DNA from: Atlantibacter hermannii | Lineage (GTDB): Bacteria; Pseudomonadota; Gammaproteobacteria; Enterobacterales; Enterobacteriaceae | DNA: 64,000 bases | Reading direction: 5' to 3' | NCBI GenBank assembly: GCA_900635495.1 | Contig: LR134136.1 | Coordinates: 186,001-250,000 of the forward strand | Shown: positions 1 through 9,227 of the stretch, one piece after another | How the letters are laid out: each line of letters opens with the position of its first letter | How positions within the stretch are numbered: position 1 is the stretch's first letter | Position numbers and translations under genes: made by a program | The notes under the pieces: model-generated | What the model was told of the DNA's origin: nothing | Database searches by the model: none | Seen by the model: the letters and a program-made list of their open reading frames with translations, nothing else

Positions 1-1532
1 CCTCGCAACTGCGCATCCCCGTTCAGTTCACCCAGGGTTTTCTGCATCAGCTCCACGTCGGGCATCAGCTGTTTAAGCTTCAGACGGCGCGCCTGAATAT
101 CCGCTTCACCGCGCATCGGCTTAGTTTTGCCGTCGAGGTGAATATTGGACGCGATGGTACCGCCCGCCATACCGAACTTGAGCGGCTTAAGACGCAAGTC
201 GCCGTTATTGAGCAGGATATGCGTCGACAGGTCGCTAAGGGGCAGCGTTGCGCTGTGTTCGATGCGCCGTCCTTTGAACCGCACATCCGCATCCATGGTG
301 TCCCATTTCTCCGTCTCAAACTTATCGTAAGGCAGGACTTTGTCAGCGGGTTGAACGGGTTTCTCACCTTTTTTCTGTTCTGACTCACGACTTTTCTCCG
401 CGCCTTTACCGGAATCCACGCCGATCAGCGGGCCGAGGTCAGCAAGTCGCAGCTGGCGTGATTCCAGATCGCCTTCCAGTTTCGGACGCGGTTTGCGCTG
501 GCTGTACGTCAGGGAGCCGTGAATATCGCTGTCGCCAATGCGTCCACGGAAGCCGCGATAATCATAAACTGAGCCTTTTTCGGCATCGATTTTAGCGACC
601 AGCCGCCCGTCGGTTTCAAACGGCGGCGTATCCGGCAGCAGCACGCCAGTCAGCTCATAGAGTTCGCCTAACGAGTCGCCGCTGAATTTTAACTGGAGAT
701 CAACGCCGCCCATTTTCATGGGATCGTTGACGGTGCCCTGAAACGCGACGCGGGTATTACCCGAACGCACATCCGCCTGCACCGGGAACGGCGTTCCTTC
801 ACTGCGCAGCGCCAGCATGCCGCCGATTTTCCCGCTTCCCTGAACGTTTTGCTGGTTATAACGGCCCTTCATTTTTAAACCAAACACGTAATCGCCCGGT
901 TGCTTATCGCCATCTTTGGCTTTTTGGCCGCTGACTTCGCTGTAAGGCAGCGGTTTGCCCAGTGGGTCGACCAGAATCTCCACATCGGCGCGGGACAGGC
1001 TGTCATCAATGGCGATTCGCCCTTCGTCGAACAGAATGTTATCGAGACGGAATGACCAGGAAGAGGGCTGCGCAGACTCATCTTCGCTATCGCTTTTCGC
1101 CATATCGAAGGTCCAGTTATTGGTTTTTTCATTAATGCGGATCAGCCTGGCGTCGGGTTTCACCAGCTTAATCCAGGGCAGATAAACGGTCCTGGACAGC
1201 AGCGCCAGCGGAGCCAGGGTGGCTTCAACGCGCGGCAAATGCACCATTGTCACGGCAGGGATATCGGGAGGGTTGCCGAGAATAATATCGTTGGCATAAA
1301 CGTGGGGCCACGGGACCCAGCTTCGCCAGCCCGGCTCATCGCGGTTACGCGCCCAGGCGACACTCAAATCACCCCGAATAGCAAATGGACGATTCAGTTC
1401 GGTAGAAACTTTTTGGTTGATGGTCGGCTTCAGCCGGTTCCAGTCAAATGTTGCAATCACAATGACCACAACCACAACCAACAATAAAAAAATGCCTGCT
1501 ATCCAGCTTATGATCTTTCCGGTTCGCGTCAT
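1..1532 (-). CDS. yhjG: YhjG, AsmA-family envelope protein (partial)
   Basis: An open frame runs leftwards from an ATG at 1532 to the window edge (510 codons seen; the E. coli protein is about 690 residues, so the C-terminus is missing). Residues 1-30 hold a short basic start (MTRTGKIISW) and one hydrophobic anchor (IFLLLVVVVVIVIATF). The AsmA-type hallmark DWNRLKPTINQKVS follows, with a conserved FAIRGDL segment. AsmA-like proteins are inner-membrane-anchored, span the periplasm and are implicated in phospholipid transport or outer-membrane homeostasis; the exact role of YhjG is not established. It lies beside pdeH and kdgK, as in E. coli. No frameshift is visible in the part present. Confidence 0.88.
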   Translation of the reverse strand, partial: MTRTGKIISWIAGIFLLLVVVVVIVIATFDWNRLKPTINQKVSTELNRPFAIRGDLSVAWARNRDEPGWRSWVPWPHVYANDIILGNPPDIPAVTMVHLPRVEATLAPLALLSRTVYLPWIKLVKPDARLIRINEKTNNWTFDMAKSDSEDESAQPSSWSFRLDNILFDEGRIAIDDSLSRADVEILVDPLGKPLPYSEVSGQKAKDGDKQPGDYVFGLKMKGRYNQQNVQGSGKIGGMLALRSEGTPFPVQADVRSGNTRVAFQGTVNDPMKMGGVDLQLKFSGDSLGELYELTGVLLPDTPPFETDGRLVAKIDAEKGSVYDYRGFRGRIGDSDIHGSLTYSQRKPRPKLEGDLESRQLRLADLGPLIGVDSGKGAEKSRESEQKKGEKPVQPADKVLPYDKFETEKWDTMDADVRFKGRRIEHSATLPLSDLSTHILLNNGDLRLKPLKFGMAGGTIASNIHLDGKTKPMRGEADIQARRLKLKQLMPDVELMQKTLGELNGDAQLR

Positions 1533-1589
1533 GCCCACCTCTGTCTGGTTATCTTTTTAATAAAGATAGACGAGCACAGAGAAAGGGCA

Positions 1590-2363
1590 TTAGCGCAGCA
1601 GCATTTCCACCTCGTCGAGGGTGCTGAAACAGACCGGGCGGGACAGATAATAACCTTGTGCTGCTAACGCGGGCGAGCCCTGCACATCCTGCCACTCTTC
1701 AATGGTTTCCACGCCTTCGACAATCACGCCGTTGCAATAGCGGTTCATCAGTTGCAGCAGTTGGGTAAACAGGTTGCGGCCTTCAGGTGTGGTGCGCAGC
1801 ATGGTAAACAGTTCGCGCGCCACTTTGATGTAGTCGTAACGCACTTCGCTTAACGCGGAAAAGTTGGCCATGCCGGTGCCGAAATCATCCAGCCACAGCG
1901 GGCCAAACTCGCTCATGCCGGCCAGGTTCGAATCTTCCGGCAGCCGGATATGCTCTACCAGTTCGAAGCGCACCCAGGGCAGGGTGTTAACCAGGGCCAA
2001 AATGTCCTCACGCTCGCGCATCGCGATCAGCGTGGGGCCATCGACATTGACCGACGCCAGCACATCGTGACGCTGGAAGAAGCCTTCACGTTCTTTCAGC
2101 ATGCACAGTTGTTCTTCAATAACGCTCAGACGCAAACGGATGGGAATGGCAGAGAAGTAACGATCGGGTGCAATGCGCCGCTGGGGATCCGAGGGATGCG
2201 TTACCACCGTCAATAGCTCTACCGCCAACAGTTTGCCGTCGGTTTTGTAGATTGGCTGATAAGTATAAGCACGCTCACACTGCAACCAATATCGATGCTC
2301 TTCTAAATTTTCGATACTCGCGGCGGGCATTGTCAGCCGGTGAGTGACCTGCTTTAACTTCAT
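1590..2363 (-). CDS. pdeH: Cyclic-di-GMP phosphodiesterase PdeH (YhjH)
   Basis: A 257-residue stand-alone EAL-domain protein that hydrolyses c-di-GMP and so favours swimming over biofilm. The EAL signature appears as VELLTV near the N-terminus. Further on come the RFELVEHIRLP block, the catalytic LDDFGTGMANF motif, YDYIK and GVIVEGVET. Length and order match E. coli YhjH (about 255 residues). The ATG at 2363 is preferred over the one at 2369 because the upstream AGGA is then 8 bases away instead of 2. There is no sensor domain. A flagellar sigma promoter lies upstream, consistent with its class III flagellar regulation in E. coli. Confidence 0.95.
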   Translation of the reverse strand: MKLKQVTHRLTMPAASIENLEEHRYWLQCERAYTYQPIYKTDGKLLAVELLTVVTHPSDPQRRIAPDRYFSAIPIRLRLSVIEEQLCMLKEREGFFQRHDVLASVNVDGPTLIAMREREDILALVNTLPWVRFELVEHIRLPEDSNLAGMSEFGPLWLDDFGTGMANFSALSEVRYDYIKVARELFTMLRTTPEGRNLFTQLLQLMNRYCNGVIVEGVETIEEWQDVQGSPALAAQGYYLSRPVCFSTLDEVEMLLR

Positions 2364-2407
2364 CGTCATCGTCCTGTTAAACGGGGTGACATACCTGGAC
2401 ATTGGGA

Positions 2408-2434
2408 TTATCGGCCCGGCGCCTGAGAACTTTA
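2408..2434 (-). promoter_or_regulatory. FliA (sigma-28) promoter of pdeH
   Basis: Read on the minus strand, TAAAGTTC is followed by exactly 11 bases and then GCCGATAA. This is a near-consensus sigma-28 promoter (TAAAGTTT-N11-GCCGATAA), 45 bases upstream of the pdeH start. It links pdeH to the flagellar regulon, as known for E. coli yhjH. Confidence 0.85.
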
Positions 2435-2507
2435 TGTTCCGGGGATAACCATTTCTGGCAGTTTTTTGTGGATTTAGTTTCAGGATCACCATCTGGCTCA
2501 AAAAAAT

Positions 2508-2529
2508 TATCGGAACATTGTTTTAAAAT
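2508..2529. promoter_or_regulatory. Possible KdgR operator upstream of kdgK
   Basis: The imperfect palindrome GGAACATTGTTTTA resembles the enterobacterial KdgR box (GAAACA/TGTTTC half-sites) with one mismatch in each half. It lies about 70 bases upstream of kdgK. Control of a 2-keto-3-deoxygluconate kinase by KdgR is expected from the pectin/hexuronate regulon. The match is by eye, so confidence is modest. Confidence 0.4.
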
Positions 2530-2593
2530 ATTTGACGACTTTTCGTTCGCAGAACACACTAACGCACAATTTTGATAATCCGGGTTGGCCACT

Positions 2594-3526
2594 ATGTCGT
2601 TGAAAAAGATTGCCGTCATTGGCGAATGCATGATTGAACTGTCGCAGAAAGGCGCGGATGTTCACCGCGGATTTGGCGGCGATACGCTGAATACTTCCGT
2701 CTATATCGCCCGTCAGGTTGATGCGCAGACGCTGGGCGTCCACTACGTGACCGCGCTCGGTCAGGACAGCTTCAGCCAGCAGATGCTGGAAGCCTGGCAG
2801 GCAGAACAGGTCCAGACAACGCTTATCCAGCGCATGGAAAACCGTCTGCCCGGCCTCTATTACATCGAAACCGACGACACCGGCGAGCGCACGTTCTACT
2901 ACTGGCGTAACGAAGCCGCCGCCCGTTTCTGGCTGGAAAGCGAACAGGCACCGGCCATTTGCGCTGAGCTGGCGAAATTTGACTACCTCTATTTAAGCGG
3001 TATCAGTCTGGCGATCCTCAGCCCGGAAAGCCGCGAGAAGCTGCTGGCGCTGCTGCGCGAATGCCGCGCCAACGGCGGAAAAGTGATTTTCGACAACAAC
3101 TACCGTCCGCGTCTGTGGGCCAGCAAAGAGGTCACGCAGCAGGTCTATCAGCAAATGCTGACCTGCACCGATATCGCGTTCCTGACGCTGGATGATGAAG
3201 ACGCGCTGTGGGGCGAAAAACCCGTTGAGGACGTGGTGGCCCGCACTCATGCGGCAGGCGTCAACGAAGTGGTGATTAAGCGCGGCGCGGAGTCCTGCCT
3301 GGTGGCGATTGCCGGTGAACCGTTGCTGGACGTGCCTGCGGTGAAACTGCCGAAAGAGAAAGTCATCGACACTACAGCGGCAGGCGACTCGTTCAGTGCC
3401 GGCTATCTGGCGGTGCGTCTGACCGGCGGCGATGCTGAAGCGGCAGCGAAACGCGGCCACCTCACTGCCAGCACCGTGATCCAGTATCGTGGTGCGATCA
3501 TTCCGCGTGAGGCGATGCCGCAGTAA
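2594..3526 (+). CDS. kdgK: 2-dehydro-3-deoxygluconokinase KdgK
   Basis: A 310-residue PfkB-family sugar kinase that phosphorylates 2-keto-3-deoxy-D-gluconate to KDPG for entry into the Entner-Doudoroff pathway. The N-terminal IAVIGECMIEL and GGDTLNTSVY blocks and the C-terminal DTTAAGDSFSAGYLA motif, which holds the catalytic Asp, are present. Sequence and length are close to E. coli KdgK (309 residues). The ATG at 2594 fits the family N-terminus; an in-frame TTG at 2585 would only add MAT. It is divergent from pdeH and convergent with rsmJ. Confidence 0.95.
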   Translation: MSLKKIAVIGECMIELSQKGADVHRGFGGDTLNTSVYIARQVDAQTLGVHYVTALGQDSFSQQMLEAWQAEQVQTTLIQRMENRLPGLYYIETDDTGERTFYYWRNEAAARFWLESEQAPAICAELAKFDYLYLSGISLAILSPESREKLLALLRECRANGGKVIFDNNYRPRLWASKEVTQQVYQQMLTCTDIAFLTLDDEDALWGEKPVEDVVARTHAAGVNEVVIKRGAESCLVAIAGEPLLDVPAVKLPKEKVIDTTAAGDSFSAGYLAVRLTGGDAEAAAKRGHLTASTVIQYRGAIIPREAMPQ

Positions 3527-3539
3527 CGGTTGGTGTGAT

Positions 3540-3559
3540 ACCCGGTGACATCACCGGGT
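3540..3559. terminator. Hairpin between kdgK and rsmJ
   Basis: A perfect 9-bp inverted repeat (ACCCGGTGA / TCACCGGGT, 2-base loop) sits in the 34-base gap between the convergent kdgK and rsmJ. There is no strong T-run on either side, so it may be a weak bidirectional terminator. Confidence 0.55.
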
Positions 3560-3560
3560 G

Positions 3561-4328
3561 TTACGCGTTAAGAGACGTTCCCGCCAGCGGCGGATAAATA
3601 TCGAACCGGTGGCTTTTGGTGGTCACCGCCGACTGGGTGGCGACGCCCGCCAGCGGCGGTGCATAATCGGGGCGTTTCACCACGATACGCTTTGTCGCCA
3701 GACGTCGGGCGGGTTCCAGCAATCCGTCCGCGTCGATATCCGGCCCCACCAGCGACTGAAACACCCGCATCTCTTTTTTCACCAGCGCGCTTTTTTGCTT
3801 GTGGGGAAACATCGGATCCAGATACACCACCTGCGGGCGCGGCGTAATGCTCTCAAGCGCCGTCAGGCTGGAAGCGTGGATAAGGTGCAGCCGCTCACGC
3901 AGCCACGGACCGATTTCCGGGTCCTGATAGCCGCGCGCCAGACCGTCATCCAACAGGGCAGCCACCACCGGGTTGCGCTCCAGCATCCGTACATGACAAC
4001 CCACCGCCGCCAGAACAAACGCATCGCGACCCAGCCCTGCTGTGGCGTCCACCACATCCGGCAGGTAATCACCTTTAATACCGACAGCTTTGGCGACCGC
4101 TTCACCGCGACCGCCGCCGAATTTACGGCGATGCGCCATGGCACCGGAAACAAAATCGACAAAAATCCCGCCGAGTTTTGGTTCATCGCGCTTGCGCAGT
4201 TCCAGATGGTCTGCGGTCAGCACCAGCGCCATCGGGTTATCCGCATCGTGTTCCAGCGTCCAGCGTTGCGCCAGAAGTGATAAGGCGCCGTCTCCGGCGC
4301 CTGTTTCATCAATTAAACAGATGTTCAC
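3561..4328 (-). CDS. rsmJ: 16S rRNA m2G1516 methyltransferase RsmJ (YhiQ)
   Basis: A 255-residue SAM-dependent methyltransferase that modifies G1516 of 16S rRNA. The N-terminal CLIDETGAGDGA, the SAM-binding VVDATAGLGRDAFVLA motif and the YLDPMFPHK catalytic-region motif are all present, and the sequence is close to E. coli RsmJ (250 residues). The extra length is at the C-terminus. The predicted start is a GTG at 4328, 8 bases after the prlC stop, so prlC and rsmJ are very likely co-transcribed, as in E. coli. Confidence 0.94.
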   Translation of the reverse strand: MNICLIDETGAGDGALSLLAQRWTLEHDADNPMALVLTADHLELRKRDEPKLGGIFVDFVSGAMAHRRKFGGGRGEAVAKAVGIKGDYLPDVVDATAGLGRDAFVLAAVGCHVRMLERNPVVAALLDDGLARGYQDPEIGPWLRERLHLIHASSLTALESITPRPQVVYLDPMFPHKQKSALVKKEMRVFQSLVGPDIDADGLLEPARRLATKRIVVKRPDYAPPLAGVATQSAVTTKSHRFDIYPPLAGTSLNA

Positions 4329-4336
4329 GAGTGGGA

Positions 4337-6379
4337 TTAGCCCTTGATACCGTAGTGTTCCAGCATCGCGTCCAACTGCGGCTCACGGCCACGGAAGCGC
4401 TTGAACAGCTCCATGGGTTCTTCCGAGCCGCCGCGGGTCAGGATGTTATCAAGGAACGCCTGGCCGGTTTCACGGTTGAAAATCCCTTCCTCTTCAAAGC
4501 GGGAATACGCGTCCGCCGCCAGCACGTCGGCCCACAGGTAGCTGTAATAGCCTGCCGCGTAACCACCTGCGAAAATGTGGCTAAAGGCGTGCGGGAATCG
4601 ACCCCACGATGGACCAGGAATGAGTGCCACCTGGCTTTTGATTTCAGCCAGCGTTTCGAGGATTTTCGCGCCCTGTTCCGGGGTGAATTCCGCATGCAGG
4701 CGGAAATCGAACAGGCCGAACTCCAGCTGACGCAGAATAAACATCGCCGCCTGGTAGTTCTTCGCTGCCAGCATTTTATCCAGCAGTTCCTTCGGCAGCG
4801 GTTCGCCCGTCTCATAATGACCGGAGATAAACGCCAGCGCGTCCGGCTCCCAGCACCAGTTTTCCATAAACTGGCTCGGCAACTCCACCGCATCCCACGG
4901 TACACCGCTAATGCCCGCGACCCCCGGGGTTTCGATACGGGTCAGCATATGGTGCAGGCCATGACCGAACTCGTGGAACAGGGTAATCACTTCATCGTGC
5001 GTAAACAGCGCCGGTTTGCCGTTGAGCGGACGGTTGAAGTTGCAGGTCAGGTAGGCAACCGGTTTTTGCAGCGAGCCGTCAGCTTTGCGCATCTGACCAA
5101 CGCAGTCGTCCATCCATGCGCCGCCGCGTTTGTTTTCGCGGGCGTACAGGTCAAGGTAGAAGCTGCCACGCAGTTCACCGCTGTCGTCATACAGTTCGAA
5201 GAAGCGCACGTCCGGATGCCAGACATCGACGTCTTTGCGCTCTTTGGCGGTGATGCCGTAAATGCGTTTCACTACTTCAAACAGGCCGTTAACCGCTTTG
5301 TTTTCCGGGAAGTACGGGCGCAGCTGCTCGTCGCTGATGCTGTAGAGATGCTGTTTTTGTTTCTCGCTATAGTAAGCAATATCCCAGGGTTGCAGGTCAT
5401 CAACGCCATGCTCCGCCTTGGCGAAAGCGCGCAGTTGGGCCAGCTCTTTTTCACCCTGCGGACGAGCGCGTTTTGCCAGATCGGTCAGGAAATCCAGCAC
5501 CTGCTGCGGGTTTTCCGCCATTTTGGTGGCGAGAGATTTATGGGCGTAGTTTTCAAAACCCAGCAGTTCCGCCAGTTCATGACGCAACGCGAGGATCTCT
5601 TCCATAATCGGGCTGTTATCCCACTTGCCAGCATTCGGCCCCTGGTCAGAGGCGCGGGTGCTGTAGGCGCGGTACATCTCTTCACGCAGCGCCTGATTGT
5701 CGCAGTAGGTCATCACCGGCAGGTAGCTCGGAATATCCAGCGTCAGCAAATAGCCCTGTTGTTCTTTGGCTTCGGCCTGCGCTTTTGCGGCAGCCAGCGC
5801 GCTTTCCGGCATGCCGGAAAGTTCAGATTCATCGGTAACCAGCTTGCTCCAGCCCATGGTGGCGTCGAGCACGTTGTTGCTGTAAGTCGAACCCAGTTCG
5901 GACAGTCGCGCGGCGATTTCGCCATAGCGCTGCTGTTTGTCTTTCGGCAGGCCGATGCCGGAGAGTTCAAAATCACGCAGCGCGTTATCCACCGCTTTTT
6001 TCTGGGCGGTATCGAGGGCGGCGTAGTGCTCACCGTCATGCAGATCGCGGTAGGCGTTATACAGCCCTTCATGTTGACCCACCCAGGTGCTGTATTCGGA
6101 CAGCAGCGGCAGCGTCTGTTCATAGGCTTCGCGCAGTTCCGGGCTGTTCTGCACCGAATTAAGGTGGCTGACCGGCGAGAAAATACGCCCTAAACGATCG
6201 TCCGCTTCCGCCAGCGGCTGACACAGCGTTTCCCAACGGTACGGCGCGCCGTTCGCCACCACCTCTTCAACGCGCTGACGGCAGGCATCCAGAGCTTGCG
6301 TGACAGCAGGAACAACGTGTTCAGGTTTAATGGCGGAGAAGGGCGGCAACTCGAAAGGGACGAGTAACGGATTGGTCAT
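4337..6379 (-). CDS. prlC: Oligopeptidase A PrlC
   Basis: A 680-residue cytosolic zinc metallopeptidase of family M3, which degrades signal peptides and other short peptides. The zinc site is visible as LFHEFGHGLHHML (HExxH), with downstream motifs matching thimet-type oligopeptidases and a length equal to E. coli OpdA/PrlC. It is divergent from rlmJ with a gap of about 175 bases and is followed closely by rsmJ. prlC is a heat-shock gene in E. coli; I did not identify a clear sigma-32 promoter here. Confidence 0.96.
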   Translation of the reverse strand: MTNPLLVPFELPPFSAIKPEHVVPAVTQALDACRQRVEEVVANGAPYRWETLCQPLAEADDRLGRIFSPVSHLNSVQNSPELREAYEQTLPLLSEYSTWVGQHEGLYNAYRDLHDGEHYAALDTAQKKAVDNALRDFELSGIGLPKDKQQRYGEIAARLSELGSTYSNNVLDATMGWSKLVTDESELSGMPESALAAAKAQAEAKEQQGYLLTLDIPSYLPVMTYCDNQALREEMYRAYSTRASDQGPNAGKWDNSPIMEEILALRHELAELLGFENYAHKSLATKMAENPQQVLDFLTDLAKRARPQGEKELAQLRAFAKAEHGVDDLQPWDIAYYSEKQKQHLYSISDEQLRPYFPENKAVNGLFEVVKRIYGITAKERKDVDVWHPDVRFFELYDDSGELRGSFYLDLYARENKRGGAWMDDCVGQMRKADGSLQKPVAYLTCNFNRPLNGKPALFTHDEVITLFHEFGHGLHHMLTRIETPGVAGISGVPWDAVELPSQFMENWCWEPDALAFISGHYETGEPLPKELLDKMLAAKNYQAAMFILRQLEFGLFDFRLHAEFTPEQGAKILETLAEIKSQVALIPGPSWGRFPHAFSHIFAGGYAAGYYSYLWADVLAADAYSRFEEEGIFNRETGQAFLDNILTRGGSEEPMELFKRFRGREPQLDAMLEHYGIKG

Positions 6380-6555
6380 AAGCGCGTTCCTGATTAAAAG
6401 TAAGTGAAGCGCATCGAGCGGCGCAGTGTTTATAGTGATGTAGCATGGGGTTTAGTGTAGTGGATTTCAATGGTCGCCGTTGGCAATCCCCGGTTGGGTT
6501 AACTTTCCGGTATACTGTGCCCATACACTTGAGATCCCACCTGGAAACGTTTTTC

Positions 6556-7398
6556 ATGCTTAGCTATCGCCACAGCTTCCACGCCGGTAACCACGCCGAT
6601 GTGCTGAAGCACACAGTACAAAGCCTCATCATTGAATCCCTTAAAGAAAAAGAGAAACCGTTTCTCTATCTGGATACCCATGCCGGGGCGGGGCGCTATC
6701 AGTTAAGCGGCGAGCACGCGGAGCGTACCGGTGAGTATCTGGACGGCATCGCACGTATCTGGCAGCAGGACGATTTGCCTGCGGAGCTGGAGCCCTACAT
6801 CAACGCGGTGGCGCATTTTAATCGGGGTGGACAGTTACGCTACTATCCCGGTTCGCCGCTGATTGCGCGCCAGCTTTTGCGCCCGCAGGACAGCATGCAG
6901 CTTACCGAACTGCACCCCAGCGACTTCCCGCTGTTGCGCGCTGAATTTCAGAAAGACGATCGGGCGACTGTCAGCCGCTCCGATGGTTACCAGCAGCTCA
7001 AAGCCAAACTGCCGCCGGTATCGCGCCGTGGCCTGATTCTTATCGATCCGCCTTATGAAATGAAAACCGACTATCAGGCGGTGGTGACGGGCATTAAAGA
7101 AGGCTACAGCCGCTTTGCGACCGGCGTATACGCCCTGTGGTATCCGGTGGTGTTACGCCAGCAAATCAAACGTATGGTGCACGCGCTTCAGGAAACCGGC
7201 ATTCGCCGTATTCTGCAAACTGAGCTGGCGGTCCTGCCGGACAGCGATCGTCGTGGCATGACCGCCTCGGGCATGATTGTGATTAACCCGCCGTGGAAGC
7301 TGGAGCAGCAGATGAATACCGTGCTGCCGTGGCTGCACAAGAAGCTGGTACCGACTGGGACCGGCCACGTCTCCGTTAACTGGATCGTGCCGGAATAA
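6556..7398 (+). CDS. rlmJ: 23S rRNA m6A2030 methyltransferase RlmJ (YhiR)
   Basis: A 280-residue SAM-dependent adenine-N6 methyltransferase for A2030 of 23S rRNA. It starts MLSYRHSFHAGNHADVLKH and contains the GRYQL-type SAM region and the LIDPPYE catalytic motif (DPPY). Length and sequence agree with E. coli RlmJ. The ATG at 6556 was chosen because it gives the conserved family N-terminus. It lies upstream of gor in the same direction, 71 bases apart. Confidence 0.95.
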   Translation: MLSYRHSFHAGNHADVLKHTVQSLIIESLKEKEKPFLYLDTHAGAGRYQLSGEHAERTGEYLDGIARIWQQDDLPAELEPYINAVAHFNRGGQLRYYPGSPLIARQLLRPQDSMQLTELHPSDFPLLRAEFQKDDRATVSRSDGYQQLKAKLPPVSRRGLILIDPPYEMKTDYQAVVTGIKEGYSRFATGVYALWYPVVLRQQIKRMVHALQETGIRRILQTELAVLPDSDRRGMTASGMIVINPPWKLEQQMNTVLPWLHKKLVPTGTGHVSVNWIVPE

Positions 7399-7469
7399 TC
7401 GCAGCCATCGGTGGAACCGATTGATTTCAGGTATACAATCCCGGCAATCAGACATTAAGGATAAGACTC

Positions 7470-8822
7470 ATGAGCAAACATTACGATTACCTCGCCATTG
7501 GCGGCGGCAGCGGCGGTATCGCCTCGATTAACCGGGCTGCCATGTACGGCAAAAAATGTGCGCTGATTGAAGCGAAAGAGCTTGGCGGCACCTGCGTCAA
7601 CGTCGGTTGCGTGCCGAAGAAAGTGATGTGGCACGCGGCGCAAATCGCTGAGGCTATCCATCTGTATGGCCCGGATTACGGCTTCGATACCACCGTTAAT
7701 CATTTCGACTGGAAGAAACTAGTCGCCAGCCGTACTGCGTATATCGACCGCATTCACACCTCTTACGAGACGGTGCTGAAGAAAAACATTGTCGATGTGA
7801 TCCGTGGTTTTGCGCGTTTTGTTGATGCCCACACCGTGGAAGTGAATGGTGAAACCATTACCGCCGACCATATTCTGATCGCCACCGGCGGCCGTCCGTC
7901 TATTCCGTCGATTCCGGGTGCGGAGTACGGTATTGATTCCGATGGGTTCTTTGAACTGGATGAGATGCCGAAACGCGTCGCGGTGGTAGGCGCAGGTTAC
8001 ATCGCCGTGGAAATCGCCGGCGTGGTTAACGCGCTGGGTGCGGATACGCATCTGTTCGTCCGTAAACATGCGCCGCTGCGTACATTTGATCCGATGATCG
8101 TGGAAACGCTGGTGGAAGTGATCAATACCGAAGGCCCGACGCTGCATACCCAGGCGATCCCGAAAGCCGTGGTCAAAAACGCTGACGGCAGCCTGACGCT
8201 GCAACTGGAAGACGGGCGCAGCGAAACCGTCGACTGCCTGATTTGGGCAATTGGCCGTGAACCGGCGAACGACACGTTCAACCTGGAAGTGACCGGCGTT
8301 AAAACCAACGAAAAAGGTTATATCGTCGTCGATAAGTTTCAAAACACCAGCGTTGAAAGGATTTACGCGGTTGGCGATAACACCGGTGCGGTGGAATTGA
8401 CGCCGGTAGCCGTTGCGGCGGGCCGTCGCCTCTCCGAACGCCTGTTTAACAACAAGCCGGACGAGCACCTGGATTATACCAACGTCCCGACCGTGGTATT
8501 CAGTCACCCGCCGATTGGCACCGTTGGCCTGACAGAACCGCAGGCCCGCGAGCAGTACGGCGACGAGCAGGTAAAAGTGTACAAATCGTCTTTCACCGCG
8601 ATGTATACCGCCGTGACCGCTCACCGTCAGCCGTGCCGCATGAAGTTAGTGTGTGTTGGCCCGGACGAGAAAATCGTCGGCATTCACGGGATTGGTTTCG
8701 GCATGGATGAAATCCTGCAAGGCTTCGCGGTCGCACTGAAAATGGGCGCGACCAAGAAAGACTTTGATAACACCGTGGCGATCCACCCGACAGCCGCAGA
8801 AGAGTTTGTCACGATGCGTTGA
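7470..8822 (+). CDS. gorA: Glutathione-disulfide reductase Gor
   Basis: A 450-residue FAD/NADPH flavoprotein that keeps glutathione reduced in the cytoplasm. Visible parts are the N-terminal FAD-binding GGGSGG, the redox-active disulfide in GGTCVNVGCVPKK, the NADPH Rossmann motif VVGAGYIAVEIAG, the second FAD motif YAVGDNTG, and the C-terminal interface HPTAAEEFVTMR with the catalytic His-Glu pair. Length equals E. coli Gor. It has a good ribosome site (AAGGATAAGACTC before the ATG) and ends at a strong hairpin. Confidence 0.97.
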   Translation: MSKHYDYLAIGGGSGGIASINRAAMYGKKCALIEAKELGGTCVNVGCVPKKVMWHAAQIAEAIHLYGPDYGFDTTVNHFDWKKLVASRTAYIDRIHTSYETVLKKNIVDVIRGFARFVDAHTVEVNGETITADHILIATGGRPSIPSIPGAEYGIDSDGFFELDEMPKRVAVVGAGYIAVEIAGVVNALGADTHLFVRKHAPLRTFDPMIVETLVEVINTEGPTLHTQAIPKAVVKNADGSLTLQLEDGRSETVDCLIWAIGREPANDTFNLEVTGVKTNEKGYIVVDKFQNTSVERIYAVGDNTGAVELTPVAVAAGRRLSERLFNNKPDEHLDYTNVPTVVFSHPPIGTVGLTEPQAREQYGDEQVKVYKSSFTAMYTAVTAHRQPCRMKLVCVGPDEKIVGIHGIGFGMDEILQGFAVALKMGATKKDFDNTVAIHPTAAEEFVTMR

Positions 8823-8852
8823 TCGGTCATTCCGTTCAGGTCGTAACACCGT

Positions 8853-8883
8853 AAAAAACTGGTCACAAAGGCCAGTTTTTTTA
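8853..8883 (+). terminator. Rho-independent terminator of gor
   Basis: The stem AAAAAACTGG/CCAGTTTTTT with a short loop is followed by a T-run. It begins 30 bases after the gor stop and is a typical intrinsic terminator. Confidence 0.85.
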
Positions 8884-8975
8884 TATCCCCGTGTCACCGA
8901 TGCTCAATAAAAAAGAGACTGGGATCGGGCTTTAAAGCATGGCTTCAGGGCCTCACGCCTGCCGGAGACAATGCC

Positions 8976-9227
8976 TCAGGATGAGGGGAGCGTTAATTCA
9001 CAAACCCATTGCTCCCCTTCAACCCGATACACCGATTCGGTGAGCCCCGGGATCACCCACTGTTGATAAGCCTGTTCAGGGCAAACGATCCAGATACACA
9101 ACCCGCAGCCCCCGCGCAGATGGCGTGGAATATCGGTAACGCGAAACGTCATGCCTGCCGCCTGTAAGGCGCGGCGTGTTTTTACCACGCCGAGCGTACT
9201 GTGAAACAAGAAAAGGTATTCCGTCAC
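8976..9227 (-). CDS. DUF3343 small protein
   Basis: An 83-residue protein starting at a GTG (9227) that overlaps the stop of the upstream yjiL-like gene (GTGA overlap). The start YLFLFHSTLGVVKTRRAL, the central IPRHLRGGCGLCIWI with a CxxC-like GCGLC motif, and the small size fit the DUF3343 (putative Se/S carrier-like) family. The function of that family is not established. The translational coupling suggests it serves the YjiL/YjiM iron-sulfur system, perhaps by delivering sulfur or metal; this is inference. Confidence 0.7.
   Translation of the reverse strand: MTEYLFLFHSTLGVVKTRRALQAAGMTFRVTDIPRHLRGGCGLCIWIVCPEQAYQQWVIPGLTESVYRVEGEQWVCELTLPSS

Noticed and set aside
4178..6193. A 671-codon open frame opposite prlC
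   Set aside because: It lies antisense to a fully conserved oligopeptidase gene, has no ribosome site and a composition typical of a GC-rich shadow frame.
7719..8624. A 301-codon frame antisense to gor
   Set aside because: It is a shadow of glutathione reductase in the opposite strand, with no recognisable protein features.
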